This document shows, piece by piece, positions 16,722 to 24,831 of a stretch of DNA of 64,000 bases (the stretch's first letter is position 1; each line of letters starts with the position of its first letter). The notes below the pieces were generated by a model. The model was not told the origin of the DNA, did no database searches, and saw nothing but the letters and a program-made list of their open reading frames with translations. The DNA lies in the NCBI RefSeq assembly GCF_003290185.1, contig NZ_QNFY01000010.1:1-64000 (forward strand), read 5' to 3'. The DNA is from Chryseobacterium lathyri. Its GTDB lineage: Bacteria; Bacteroidota; Bacteroidia; Flavobacteriales; Weeksellaceae. Position numbers and translations under genes: made by a program.

Positions 16722-17125
16722 TTGTATAAGGTGGTTTTTGGTATTTTATATTCTTCAATGATCTGTGTTTTACTTTTTTCTCCGGAAGCAACAAGGTGGA
16801 GGATAAAATCTATAATCTCTTTTGTGTAGACGCTCTTCCGGAATTCTGCAGGTTTGAGACTGTCTGAATTTCTTCTTTGATTGAAGTTTTGACTTTTGGG
16901 TGGGGAATAAAGAACCAGATGTTGGGAATATATCCTGAAAAAATCATATTTCAGTAATTTGCTCCATTTCAGAAGAATATCCGTATCAAGGGTTTTGGAT
17001 TTATACATGGCTTCTATTTCTCTTTCAGAACATTTGAAAAAATCACACGATCGGGATATTTCTATGTTGCATTTCGCTATATGCTGGCGGATTAAATTTC
17101 CAATATGGATATCTTTAAAATTCAT
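16697..17125 (-). CDS. Helix-turn-helix protein, upstream member of pair
   Basis: This 142-residue protein starts MNFKDIHIGNLI and has an N-terminal block that looks like a degenerate Cro/XRE-type HTH (CNIEISRSCDFFKCSEREIE, then LLKWSKLLKYDFFRIYSQHL). A second HTH lies at the C-terminus (SGEKSKTQIIEEYKIPKTTL YKW). Such proteins are frequent in Chryseobacterium and are sometimes labelled transposase, but no transposase catalytic domain is present. It overlaps the 111-residue HTH gene. Location next to fibre-like surface genes suggests local regulation, by inference. Confidence 0.65.
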   Translation of the reverse strand: MNFKDIHIGNLIRQHIAKCNIEISRSCDFFKCSEREIEAMYKSKTLDTDILLKWSKLLKYDFFRIYSQHLVLYSPPKSQNFNQRRNSDSLKPAEFRKSVYTKEIIDFILHLVASGEKSKTQIIEEYKIPKTTLYKWIKKHQR

Positions 17126-17142
17126 TTTTGCTGATCTTTATT

Positions 17143-17379
17143 TTAGAATGATGACAAGATTTTTTCAGGCTTTGTATACTGATTGGGAGTGTACAATGCA
17201 TCTTTTGCTTTGAGCTCATTACCTGTTATCCTTGGAGCAATCAGTCCATCAGTCTTAGTAATATCAGAAGGAGTTGCTACAACATCTAAGGTTGCTTTGG
17301 AAGTGGATATATTTATCCCTACCTGAGCAAAATAAACTGCCGAAGCCAAAATAGCGACAGTAAATAATGCTTTTTTCAT
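17143..17379 (-). pseudogene. Truncated surface-protein gene
   Basis: The 78-residue product has a signal peptide (MKKALFTVAILASAVYFAQ) and the start of the fibre-like family: VGINISTSKATLDVVATPSD, then DGLIAPRITGNELKAKDALY. Relatives I know of are several hundred residues long and continue after TPNQ; here the frame ends 13 residues later (YTKPEKILSSF) just before the HTH pair. It is therefore probably a 5' remnant whose 3' part was lost or replaced. On the minus strand TAGTTTTG (17416-17423) is a possible -7 element, so a short secreted peptide could still be made. Confidence 0.6.
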
Positions 17380-17507
17380 AAATATGTTTTTTCTGTTAGA
17401 ATAATTTTATTGGAACAAAACTATCCCGACTATTTATGAAACCCTATTTATATACCTGTCAATTTCGGAATCTTACAGCATGAAAAATCTAGTTAACTGG
17501 TTTATTA

Positions 17508-19139
17508 TCAGGTATTTGTTTGATCTTGATCTTTTGTTTGTATTTTATTTTCATTAGTCGCATTTTCAATAAAAACAGAAGGCGAAATTCCCGTGATTTT
17601 TTTAAAAATTTTTGAGAAATTTTCTGCGGAAGAGAAACCGGAGATTTCAGCAAGGGCACCTACCTTATATTTTCTATACTTAGAATCTTCCAGTATATTT
17701 CTGCATATATATTCTATACGAAGTTCATTGATGTAAGTATTGAAGTTTTTGCCATAATGTTGGCTGATGATTTCTGAAAGATAGCGTGGATTGGTCTTAA
17801 GGTCAGATGCCAGGGAAGATAAACTGAGATTGGGATTAATAAATTTTTCGGACTGCTCAAATTTTTTCAATTTCTGCAATATTTTTTTTTCAACAGCTTC
17901 CGGAATAGTACGGTCTTTTTGCGATTCTGTAGTATCTATCACCAATTCCAGAGGATTTTCCTTAGGAATAAAAGTACTGCTATTGTTTTCTTTTAACTTT
18001 TGTTCAAGCTTGGAAATTATGTTTTGGAAGAGTTGCTTTTGTTTTGCTTTCTTACGCTGATAATAAAAAATAATTCCCGCCAGACTCAGAACCGTAAAAA
18101 TGCCAAGTGCCATCAAAAAATTATACGTACGTTTTCTTTTGTCGGCCTCTTCTTTTATAATACTATCCAAAATCTGTACAGATTTGTTGACCGCTTTTTG
18201 GTTTTCTGCGGAAAGACTGCTTCTCGCGGTTTGGTATAGTTCATTATACTTTTTATACTCCTTCAAATTATTTTCAGCCAGATAGTTTTGGGCTAAATAA
18301 TGATATAATTCTACTCTTTTAGGATCCTTAGGCTCAGTAAGTTTTTCGGCACTTATCAATGTATCAATAGCTTTCTGATACTCTTTCCGGTTGGTATAAA
18401 TAACAGAAAGGTATATTTGGGCAGAAGAAATATGATATTGCTCCCACTCTGTACCTTTCGCAGAAATAATTGCTTTTTCCAGCATAGCTTCTGCTTTCTC
18501 CCATTGTTTGGCAAAAACATAATTCACTCCAGCTCCCAAATACGTAACCGTATACTGAAATTTTACCTTATCGGATGTTTTCATATGGGAAAGTGCATCT
18601 AAAGATTTTGTGATGTAAATACTTGCGGAATCGTATTTTTTTTCTTCAGTAAGGGCTTTTGAATATTCTGTGAGAAGAAGGGATTTCACCCAGTTGCTTT
18701 CCTGTGGATCATGAATTTTTTCAGCATCGTTCAACCCTTCTTTCAAGGAAGATTTTGCTTTCGGAATAAGCCCGATATCTCTGTATCTGTTCGCTAAAAG
18801 CCCGCAAATTCGTACTCTTTGATTATAATTTTCGCCAAGATATGAAACGTCTTTAGCTTTTTGGGCAAATGAGAGTGCTTCATTGTTTTTTCCTAAAAAA
18901 TAATAACAGGTGCTTATTTCCAGGTAAAGTTCTGCCAAAGAATTATGATCTTTAAATGTGGGCAGATAAGAATTAGCGATTGCCAAAGCAGAGTCTGGGT
19001 TTTTATCTTGCGCCTGCTGAATTCTCCTCATAGCCTTTACGAGTTCCGTTTGTGATATTTTTTTTGAATCGTCAACGGAATTTTGTGAGAAAATTAATGT
19101 AGAAAAGAATAGAAAGGGAAAAAATAAAAAATTTTTCAT
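17508..19139 (-). CDS. TPR-containing AraC-family transmembrane regulator
   Basis: This 543-residue protein has a signal peptide (MKNFLFFPFLFFSTLIFSQ), a periplasmic region of about 300 residues with TPR-like helices (ALAIANSYLP, YFLGKNNEALSFAQKA, EKAEAMLEKAII, KEYQKAIDTLISAEKL), one membrane helix (LMALGIFTVLSLAGIIFYYQ), a basic and coiled segment, and a C-terminal AraC HTH (LSLSSLASDLKTNPRYLSEI ... AEISGFSSAENFSKIFKKITG). It is a one-component sensor: the TPR domain outside, the DNA-binding domain inside. Targets are unknown, but the surface-protein genes just downstream are natural candidates. It has its own promoter. Confidence 0.88.
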   Translation of the reverse strand: MKNFLFFPFLFFSTLIFSQNSVDDSKKISQTELVKAMRRIQQAQDKNPDSALAIANSYLPTFKDHNSLAELYLEISTCYYFLGKNNEALSFAQKAKDVSYLGENYNQRVRICGLLANRYRDIGLIPKAKSSLKEGLNDAEKIHDPQESNWVKSLLLTEYSKALTEEKKYDSASIYITKSLDALSHMKTSDKVKFQYTVTYLGAGVNYVFAKQWEKAEAMLEKAIISAKGTEWEQYHISSAQIYLSVIYTNRKEYQKAIDTLISAEKLTEPKDPKRVELYHYLAQNYLAENNLKEYKKYNELYQTARSSLSAENQKAVNKSVQILDSIIKEEADKRKRTYNFLMALGIFTVLSLAGIIFYYQRKKAKQKQLFQNIISKLEQKLKENNSSTFIPKENPLELVIDTTESQKDRTIPEAVEKKILQKLKKFEQSEKFINPNLSLSSLASDLKTNPRYLSEIISQHYGKNFNTYINELRIEYICRNILEDSKYRKYKVGALAEISGFSSAENFSKIFKKITGISPSVFIENATNENKIQTKDQDQTNT

Positions 19140-19157
19140 TAAATACCTGCTTTCTTA

Positions 19158-19194
19158 CAAAAGTATTAAAAAAATAAGCTTGTAAATAATCAAA
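19158..19194 (-). promoter_or_regulatory. Candidate promoter of the TPR/AraC regulator
   Basis: On the minus strand TTTG (19191-19194) is followed after 25 bp by TACTTTTG (19158-19165). The -7 element is a full match; the spacer is longer than the usual 19 bp. Confidence 0.4.
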
Positions 19195-19241
19195 TACTAA
19201 GCATCTCGAATTCCAAACTGTAATTTATGCATATGTTTCAA

Positions 19242-19326
19242 TGTGCCGGAAGAGCAACTGATCAGGTAAAATACGGATCTTATAGCATTTGCTTTATATG
19301 AAATGGGAATAAAGAAATTGAAATAA
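19242..19326 (+). pseudogene. Remnant of a second prolyl oligopeptidase 3' end
   Basis: This reads CAGRATDQV, then after a frameshift DLIAFALYEMGIKKLK and a stop, matching the last residues of the intact enzyme ending at 15194 (GAGRATDQV...DLISFALYEMGITKLK). About 8 bp are deleted relative to the intact copy, which breaks the frame. The nucleotide match continues through the stop into AATAATA-type sequence. It is the stump of a duplicated gene whose body has been lost. A terminator still follows it. Confidence 0.75.
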
Positions 19327-19356
19327 TATAATAATAAGTAAGTATTTCAATAACAG

Positions 19357-19383
19357 AGACCGGGCATTTGTCCTGTCTTTTTT
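19357..19383 (+). terminator. Rho-independent terminator after the pseudogene
   Basis: Stem AGACCGGGCA / TGTCCTGTCT with one mismatch, a very short loop and a T-run. It probably served the lost prolyl oligopeptidase copy. Confidence 0.6.
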
Positions 19384-19471
19384 ATGCTTAAAGGTAAGGA
19401 AAACTGTACGTTAACATAAGTTTCATGTTTCGCTCAAAAAAATTAACTTTACGGAGACAAAAATTATTGGA

Positions 19472-21589
19472 ATGCGAAAGACAATTTCTGTGAAAACTCC
19501 GGATTTTAGCATAGAGCCTCAGCAAAGAGAGATCTATAACTTTGAAAAAGACGGGTTAGAATTAAAATCATCTTACACCTCAGAAGATGTTAAAAATAAA
19601 TCTTTAACACAGACTTCTCCAGGAATTGCACCCTATCTCAGAGGCCCATATTCTACCATGTACGTACAGAAACCATGGACGGTAAGGCAGTATGCAGGTT
19701 TCTCTACTGCAGAAGAATCAAACGCATTTTACAGAAGAAATCTGGCAGCAGGACAGAAAGGATTATCAGTTGCTTTTGATCTCGCAACACACAGAGGATA
19801 TGATTCCGATCACTCAAGAGTAGTAGGAGATGTAGGTAAAGCAGGTGTCGCCATCGATTCTGTGGAAGATATGAAGATCCTTTTCAATGAAATTCCATTA
19901 GATCAGATTTCTGTATCCATGACCATGAACGGTGCTGTACTTCCAATTTTGTCCTTCTATATTGTGGCTGCTGAAGAGCAGGGTGTAAAGCAGGAATTGC
20001 TTTCGGGAACCATTCAGAACGACATTTTGAAAGAGTTCATGGTGAGGAATACCTATATTTATCCGCCGGCGCCTTCCATGAAAATTATTGCAGATATTTT
20101 TGAATATACTGCTCAAAATATTCCCAAATTCAATTCTATTTCCATTTCAGGATACCATATGCAGGAAGCAGGCGCCACTCCGGTACTGGAAATGGCCTAT
20201 ACCTTGGCAGACGGTCTTGAATATGTAAGAACAGGAATTAAAGCCGGAATGAACGTTGATGATTTTGCCCCAAGGCTTTCATTTTTCTGGGCAATCGGGA
20301 TGAATCATTTCATGGAAATTGCAAAAATGCGTGCTGCAAGATACATCTGGGCAACTCTTTTAAAGCAGTTCAACCCGCAGAATGCAAAATCTTTAGCATT
20401 AAGAACCCACTCACAGACCTCTGGTTGGTCTCTTACAGAACAGGAACCCTTTAACAATATTACAAGAACAGCTATTGAGGCTCTTTCTTCAGCCTTAGGA
20501 GGAACCCAGTCGCTGCATACCAACGCTCTGGATGAAGCCATCGCACTTCCAACAGATTATTCAGCAAAAATTGCAAGAAATACCCAGATTATCCTCCAGC
20601 AGGAAAGCGGGATCTGCGACGTTGTAGACCCTATGGGTGGAAGTAACCTTGTGGAAAGCCTTACCCAGCAAATGATCGAGGAAGCGATGAAATACATCGA
20701 TGAGGTAGAGCAGGAAGGAGGAATGACAAAAGCCATTGAAGCCGGAATTCCAAAAATGAGGATTGAAGAAGCAGCCGCTAAAAAGCAGGCTAAAATCGAC
20801 AGTGGTGAAGAATTTATTATTGGCGTAAATTCATTCAGAACAGTCTTAAAACAGGACGGAATAGAGATCCTGGATATCGATAATACAGAAGTCCGCAGAA
20901 AACAGATCGAAAGACTTGAAAAAATAAAAGCAGAAAGAAATCCTCAAGCCGTTACAGAAATCCTGAACGAGATCCGTGAAAGTGCAAAGACAGGGAAAGG
21001 AAATCTTCTGGCATTATGTATAGAAGCAGCAAGAAGAAGAGTGACTCTTGGTGAAATGAGCGATGCCATGGAAGAAACCTTCGGTAGATATAAAGCCAAT
21101 ATTAGAACAATCTCTGGAGTATACGCTATGAATGCCGGAAAAAACGAATATTTTGAAAAAGCCCTTCATCTGACTCAGAAATTCGAAGAAGAAGAAGGCC
21201 GTCGACCAAGATTGATGGTTGCGAAAATGGGGCAGGACGGACATGACAGAGGTGCCAAAGTAGTAGCTACTGCATTCGCAGATATGGGATTTGATGTCGA
21301 TGTGGCACCATTGTTTCAGACTCCTGAAGAAGTAGCCAAACAGGCCGTAGAAAATGATATCCACATTCTTGGAGTTTCCTCACTGGCAGCTGGGCACAAA
21401 ACCCTTGTCCCTCAGGTGGTCGAAGAACTCAAAAAACTGGGAGCTGATGATGTGACCATTGTGGTAGGAGGCGTTATTCCACAGCAGGACTACGAATTTC
21501 TGTATGCCAACGGTGCCGATTTTATTTTCGGTCCGGGAACCAATCTTCCTAAATGTGCGGTGGAAATCTTAGAAAGATTTTTAAATTAA
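19472..21589 (+). CDS. scpA: Methylmalonyl-CoA mutase, large subunit type
   Basis: This 705-residue protein has the acyl-CoA mutase barrel ([63 protein letters not shown]) and a C-terminal cobalamin-binding domain with DGHDRG (589-594; His591 is the expected cobalt ligand) and [16 protein letters not shown]. It interconverts (R)-methylmalonyl-CoA and succinyl-CoA using adenosylcobalamin. The length matches the catalytic subunit. In many Bacteroidota the small non-catalytic subunit gene is adjacent, but none is present here: upstream lies only a pseudogene. It may act as a homodimer or pair with a subunit encoded elsewhere. MeaB at 28521-29504 is its expected GTPase chaperone. Confidence 0.95.
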   Translation: MRKTISVKTPDFSIEPQQREIYNFEKDGLELKSSYTSEDVKNKSLTQTSPGIAPYLRGPYSTMYVQKPWTVRQYAGFSTAEESNAFYRRNLAAGQKGLSVAFDLATHRGYDSDHSRVVGDVGKAGVAIDSVEDMKILFNEIPLDQISVSMTMNGAVLPILSFYIVAAEEQGVKQELLSGTIQNDILKEFMVRNTYIYPPAPSMKIIADIFEYTAQNIPKFNSISISGYHMQEAGATPVLEMAYTLADGLEYVRTGIKAGMNVDDFAPRLSFFWAIGMNHFMEIAKMRAARYIWATLLKQFNPQNAKSLALRTHSQTSGWSLTEQEPFNNITRTAIEALSSALGGTQSLHTNALDEAIALPTDYSAKIARNTQIILQQESGICDVVDPMGGSNLVESLTQQMIEEAMKYIDEVEQEGGMTKAIEAGIPKMRIEEAAAKKQAKIDSGEEFIIGVNSFRTVLKQDGIEILDIDNTEVRRKQIERLEKIKAERNPQAVTEILNEIRESAKTGKGNLLALCIEAARRRVTLGEMSDAMEETFGRYKANIRTISGVYAMNAGKNEYFEKALHLTQKFEEEEGRRPRLMVAKMGQDGHDRGAKVVATAFADMGFDVDVAPLFQTPEEVAKQAVENDIHILGVSSLAAGHKTLVPQVVEELKKLGADDVTIVVGGVIPQQDYEFLYANGADFIFGPGTNLPKCAVEILERFLN

Positions 21590-21645
21590 CATTTTTTATA
21601 GAATAACTGCACAGCTTTTGTATAGTTTAAGTGAAAAATTTCATT

Positions 21646-22146
21646 ATGGCCTATACAGTAGTTTCAGTATTTCCGGTGACTGTAGATACAGAGGAAATTA
21701 AAAAGAATTTAAAAGAAAAAGGTTTTGATGAAGCAAATATTATTGTTTCAAAATCTAAGGTAGAAAGCGGATTGTCAGCTGATCATTATCAGGAGGATGA
21801 ACAAACAAAAGAATTTTTTGAATACGTTTTTGCTCACGATGCAGAAATGCTGGAGGCTTACCACAAGCACAGTATTGGCAGAAGCAATGTTATTGTGTAT
21901 GCGGATGACTTGCAGCAGGCTAAGGTCGCCAAGACTGTTTTAAATGAAAACGGTGCACTTGAAGTTTACCGTAAACCGTCAGAAGCACGGGACAGCATTC
22001 CTGAAGGTATGTCGGAGCAGGAATACAACGGAATCATTGCCAAAGCAAGGCATAATATCTATTTTCTGGGATCAGAAAGAGTTTACCATTCCAATGAAAC
22101 TAAAGGGATGGACGACGAGATGGATAGCTTAGGATCAAAAGATTAA
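21646..22146 (+). CDS. Small general-stress-type protein
   Basis: The start was set at the ATG giving MAYTVVSVFPVTVDTEE; an in-frame GTG 15 bp upstream only adds five residues. The 166-residue protein is soluble, with an N-terminal alpha/beta segment (YTVVSVFPVTVDTEEIKKNL) and IGRSNVIVYADDLQQAKVAK, resembling bacterial general stress proteins of the YflT/17M kind. The C-terminal part has EQEYNGIIAKARHNIYFLGS. No catalytic residues are evident. It is followed by a terminator and is probably monocistronic. Family assignment is tentative. Confidence 0.7.
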   Translation: MAYTVVSVFPVTVDTEEIKKNLKEKGFDEANIIVSKSKVESGLSADHYQEDEQTKEFFEYVFAHDAEMLEAYHKHSIGRSNVIVYADDLQQAKVAKTVLNENGALEVYRKPSEARDSIPEGMSEQEYNGIIAKARHNIYFLGSERVYHSNETKGMDDEMDSLGSKD

Positions 22147-22161
22147 TCATCCCAATAAAGC

Positions 22162-22194
22162 AAAGCCTGGATATAAAATTATTCAGGCTTTTTT
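22162..22194 (+). terminator. Rho-independent terminator
   Basis: Stem AAAGCCTG / CAGGCTTT with an AT-rich loop and a T-run, 15 bp after the stress-protein stop codon. Confidence 0.8.
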
Positions 22195-22204
22195 ATTTAA
22201 AAAA

Positions 22205-22234
22205 TTTGAATATTCAGAAAAATTAATATATTTG
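22205..22234 (+). promoter_or_regulatory. Sigma-A promoter of the leader transcript
   Basis: TTTG at 22205-22208 and TATATTTG at 22227-22234 are separated by 18 bp, a good Bacteroidota promoter. The predicted start near 22241 gives a leader of about 35 nt before the small ORF. I found no other TAnnTTTG element before the gene at 22604. Confidence 0.75.
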
Positions 22235-22268
22235 CACCTGAAAATCAAGTTTAACCCATTAAAAAACA

Positions 22269-22389
22269 ACGAAGCAATGTTCAAAACGAATCAAAATTCT
22301 TCAGCTGGAGTACCGCTTATGGTGGTAAGGCTTCGTGGTTTGGTATACTCTTAGAATAATAGTACAACGAAATATCAAAACCCGAAGTC
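22269..22389 (+). promoter_or_regulatory. Attenuator-like leader with mutually exclusive RNA pairings
   Basis: Four segments can pair in sequence. Segment 1 (ACGAAGC, 22269-22275, just before the leader ATG) pairs perfectly with GCTTCGT (22330-22336). Segment 2 (GGCTTCGTGGTTTG, 22329-22342, inside the leader ORF) pairs at 12 of 14 positions with segment 3 (CAAAACCCGAAGTC, 22376-22389). Segment 3 is also the 5' arm of the terminator. Thus 1:2 plus 3:4 gives termination and 2:3 gives read-through, as in ribosome-controlled attenuation. The downstream gene would be the operon starting at 22604. Confidence 0.55.
22277..22354 (+). CDS. 25-residue leader peptide
   Basis: An ATG opens a 25-codon frame starting MFKTNQNSS and ending GVPLMVVRLRGLVYS, then TAG. 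It sits about 36 nt after a good promoter and 22 nt before a strong terminator hairpin, the layout of an attenuator leader peptide. Four Val and three Leu lie in the last 14 codons, but there is no run of one amino acid that would name a sensed amino acid. The RNA of the last codons can pair both with sequence just before the ATG and with the 5' arm of the terminator. I do not recognise the peptide. A stand-alone small protein is the alternative. Confidence 0.6.
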   Translation: MFKTNQNSSAGVPLMVVRLRGLVYS

Positions 22390-22409
22390 GTAAAGATTTC
22401 GGGTTTTTT
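22377..22409 (+). terminator. Strong Rho-independent terminator / attenuator hairpin
   Basis: AAAACCCGAAGTC (22377-22389) and GATTTCGGGTTTT (22395-22407) form a 13-bp stem with one G-U pair and a GTAAA loop, followed by Ts. It lies 22 nt after the leader stop codon and 195 nt before the next gene. Confidence 0.88.
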
Positions 22410-22603
22410 ATTGCGCAGTATTTAAACTCCAGTTTCCCCGAAATTTTTTAGTGTCATTAAGAACAAGGTGAAAAGATCTTTATGATCTATTTTATGCTGT
22501 TTATTATCGTAAAATCAATCAACTTATATTTTAGTTGAGTAAGAAAAGATGTGCACAAATCCAAAATCTGGATATTGTAACGGCATCTTGTTTCTTATAA
22601 TTT

Positions 22604-23338
22604 ATGGAAAATTATAATCTTCTGTTTCCTCGGCTGAGAAGTGCAAGAAGCAGAAAAAGAGCAGGTAGAAAAGATGTAGAAAAACAGATAAGAAAAAAAT
22701 ATAATCGTAGTGAAAAGCTGTGGGATATCAGAAGGAAAATTCCCTGGATTCCGCTGGAAAATCCTTATCAGAGAGGATTTGTAAGATTCTTTGTTCTCCG
22801 GGATGATGTGAAAAGATCCAAAGATACAGATTTTTTCGAAGGGATTTTGAACAAAATCAACACCTACATGTATTCTGAAAGCCGACAATTCCTGAAAAAA
22901 AAGAAAAAGTCTGGAAGAAGAATATATGTGGAACGAGAACAGAAACTCAAAAGGATTTCTTCATTGGGATGGAATGATCCAAAGTTAGGATTCACACAGA
23001 GAGAAAGACAGTACTTTCTTAAAAAAGAAGAATACAATCCATTCCGGAAAAGAAACGATATCTACTACGAATTTATTGAACCCTGGAGATTTATCCTCCG
23101 AGTAAGACCCAATATGATCACCCATTACAAACCATTGGATTCTGAACTGGAAAAAGAATGTGATGAACTGGGATCCTATTTAAGGCAATATAAAGTGGCG
23201 GGAATTATCCGGAAAAAAATTTATGGTAGACCAAAACCATGGAAAGCAGATTATGAAACTGATCTTATCAAAAGCAGAAAATATACTGCCTATATCATGT
23301 CTGCAACAGAGCTTGCAGATTATTTTGAGGACTTATAA
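22604..23338 (+). CDS. Uncharacterised highly basic protein in the rtcB-prfH operon
   Basis: This 244-residue protein has no signal peptide or membrane segment and is very rich in Lys and Arg: RLRSARSRKRAGRKDVEKQI near the start, then RKKYNRSEKLWDIRRKIPWI, KKKKKSGRRIYVEREQKLKR and KKIYGRPKPWK. Conserved-looking aromatic and acidic pieces (NPYQRGFVRFFVLRDDV, SLGWNDPKLGFTQRERQYFL, MSATELADYFEDL) suggest a folded domain. I recognise no family. High positive charge and its place 25 bp upstream of the RtcB RNA ligase, with PrfH two genes further on, make RNA or ribosome binding a reasonable guess, but this is inference. Confidence 0.75.
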   Translation: MENYNLLFPRLRSARSRKRAGRKDVEKQIRKKYNRSEKLWDIRRKIPWIPLENPYQRGFVRFFVLRDDVKRSKDTDFFEGILNKINTYMYSESRQFLKKKKKSGRRIYVEREQKLKRISSLGWNDPKLGFTQRERQYFLKKEEYNPFRKRNDIYYEFIEPWRFILRVRPNMITHYKPLDSELEKECDELGSYLRQYKVAGIIRKKIYGRPKPWKADYETDLIKSRKYTAYIMSATELADYFEDL

Positions 23339-23363
23339 GTCCAATTATTTAAAACAAAAAACA

Positions 23364-24755
23364 ATGGGAAATTTAAAACTAAAAGGAAAAGATATATTAA
23401 AACTCGGTTATCCGAACAATCAAAGCGTCAATGTGGCCTTGGAGGTTATGAAAAGAAATTTTGCAACGAAGAATATTCACCATGTAAAATCTATTTTAAA
23501 AGAAATCCTCCTCAACCCGGAGAACTTTGAAAAAGACCTGACTTTCGGGCAGATTGCAGAATCGCTGCTTTCATCCAGGAAAACAGAAAAAAGGGTGCTC
23601 AATACACAGCGTGCTTCCTTTCAGATCTTTGGAAACAATATCTCTGAAGAAGCCAAAAACCAGCTGTACACAGCTTTAAAACTGCCGATTTCAACGCAGG
23701 GCGCTTTAATGCCCGATGCACACAGCGGTTACGGACTTCCGATAGGCGGTGTTCTTGCGGTAGAAAACGCAGTGATCCCTTACGGAGTAGGCATGGATAT
23801 TGGCTGCAGGATGAGTCTCAGTATTTTGGATATACCGGTTTCATATCTTGACGGAGCAAGAGATAAATATGAAAAAGCTCTTGCCGAACACACCAAATTC
23901 GGGATGTACGAAATCCATAAATCTCATATAGATCATGAAATCTTTGAGAGAGATACCTTCGATATGATTCCGGTTTTAAGGAGATTAAAAGGAAAAGCCA
24001 TTAAACAAATGGGTTCTTCCGGCGGAGGGAATCACTTTGTGGAATTCGGAGAAGTTGAAATTACGGAAGAAGATGGCCAGATCGGCCTTCCAAAAGGAAA
24101 ATATCTGGGAATACTTTCACATAGCGGTTCCAGAGGTTTAGGAGCTGAGATTGCACAATACTATTCAAGAGTTGCTGCAGATCAGTGTCCGTTGCCAAAA
24201 GAAGCCCAACAGTTCGCCTGGCTGGATCTGAATACCCATCTCGGCCTGGAATACTGGACCGCAATGAACCTTGCCGGAGATTATGCCTCTGCCTGTCATG
24301 ATGACATCCATAGAAGACTGGTAAAAGCTGTCGGCGGAAGAGTAAGAGCAAAAATCGAGAACCATCACAATTTCGCATGGAAAGAAATCTATAATGGAAA
24401 AGAAGTGATTGTCCACAGAAAAGGCGCAACTCCGGCTAACGTAAATGAACTGGGAATGATTCCCGGATCCATGACGGCAAAAGGCTTTATCGTTCGTGGA
24501 AAAGGAAATCCGGATGCTTTGAATTCAGCGTCACACGGAGCCGGCAGAGCTCATTCGAGAGGAGAATGCAGAAGCCTTTTTACTCAGAATGATATCAAAA
24601 AAGAGCTTAAGCTGAAGAAAGTCACTTTGATGGGAGGAAATACAGAAGAGGCGCCAATGGCTTACAAAGACATTCACGAAGTGATGAATGCTCAGAGCGA
24701 ATTGGTGGATATCCTTGGAACATTTCAGCCCAGAATTGTGAGAATGGACAAATAA
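23364..24755 (+). CDS. rtcB: RtcB-family RNA ligase
   Basis: The start at 23364 (MGNLKLKGKDILKLG) gives 463 residues; an upstream in-frame ATG overlaps the previous gene and adds unrelated sequence. RtcB motifs are complete: DAHSGYGLPIGGVL, GVGMDIGCRMS (D145 and C148, Mn ligands), HFVEFG, SHSGSRG, HRKGATPA, GSMTAKGFIVRGKGN and SASHGAGRAHSRG, where His391 should be the guanylated residue. RtcB joins 3'-phosphate or 2',3'-cyclic phosphate ends to 5'-OH ends using GTP. The companion PrfH gene indicates the RtcB2-PrfH type, which in E. coli is reported to religate 16S rRNA cut at the decoding centre. No archease gene is nearby. Confidence 0.95.
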   Translation: MGNLKLKGKDILKLGYPNNQSVNVALEVMKRNFATKNIHHVKSILKEILLNPENFEKDLTFGQIAESLLSSRKTEKRVLNTQRASFQIFGNNISEEAKNQLYTALKLPISTQGALMPDAHSGYGLPIGGVLAVENAVIPYGVGMDIGCRMSLSILDIPVSYLDGARDKYEKALAEHTKFGMYEIHKSHIDHEIFERDTFDMIPVLRRLKGKAIKQMGSSGGGNHFVEFGEVEITEEDGQIGLPKGKYLGILSHSGSRGLGAEIAQYYSRVAADQCPLPKEAQQFAWLDLNTHLGLEYWTAMNLAGDYASACHDDIHRRLVKAVGGRVRAKIENHHNFAWKEIYNGKEVIVHRKGATPANVNELGMIPGSMTAKGFIVRGKGNPDALNSASHGAGRAHSRGECRSLFTQNDIKKELKLKKVTLMGGNTEEAPMAYKDIHEVMNAQSELVDILGTFQPRIVRMDK

Positions 24756-24772
24756 TGAGTCTTAAACTTTAC

Positions 24773-24803
24773 AACCTTATAGGTTTCAAAAACCTATAAG
24801 GTT
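24773..24803. repeat. Perfect 14-bp inverted repeat inside the operon
   Basis: AACCTTATAGGTTT and AAACCTATAAGGTT flank a CAA spacer in the 76-bp gap between rtcB and the nucleotidyltransferase gene. It looks like an interspersed REP-like palindrome of Chryseobacterium. In RNA it would be a stable hairpin that could stabilise or partly terminate the transcript; there is no long T-run. Confidence 0.65.
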
Positions 24804-24831
24804 TAATAAAGAATTATTTTAAAATTAAAAA

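Noticed and set aside
16386-17125. Insertion sequence (two-ORF transposase)
   Set aside because: Both proteins have HTH domains only. There is no DDE catalytic domain, no terminal inverted repeats and no target duplication visible.
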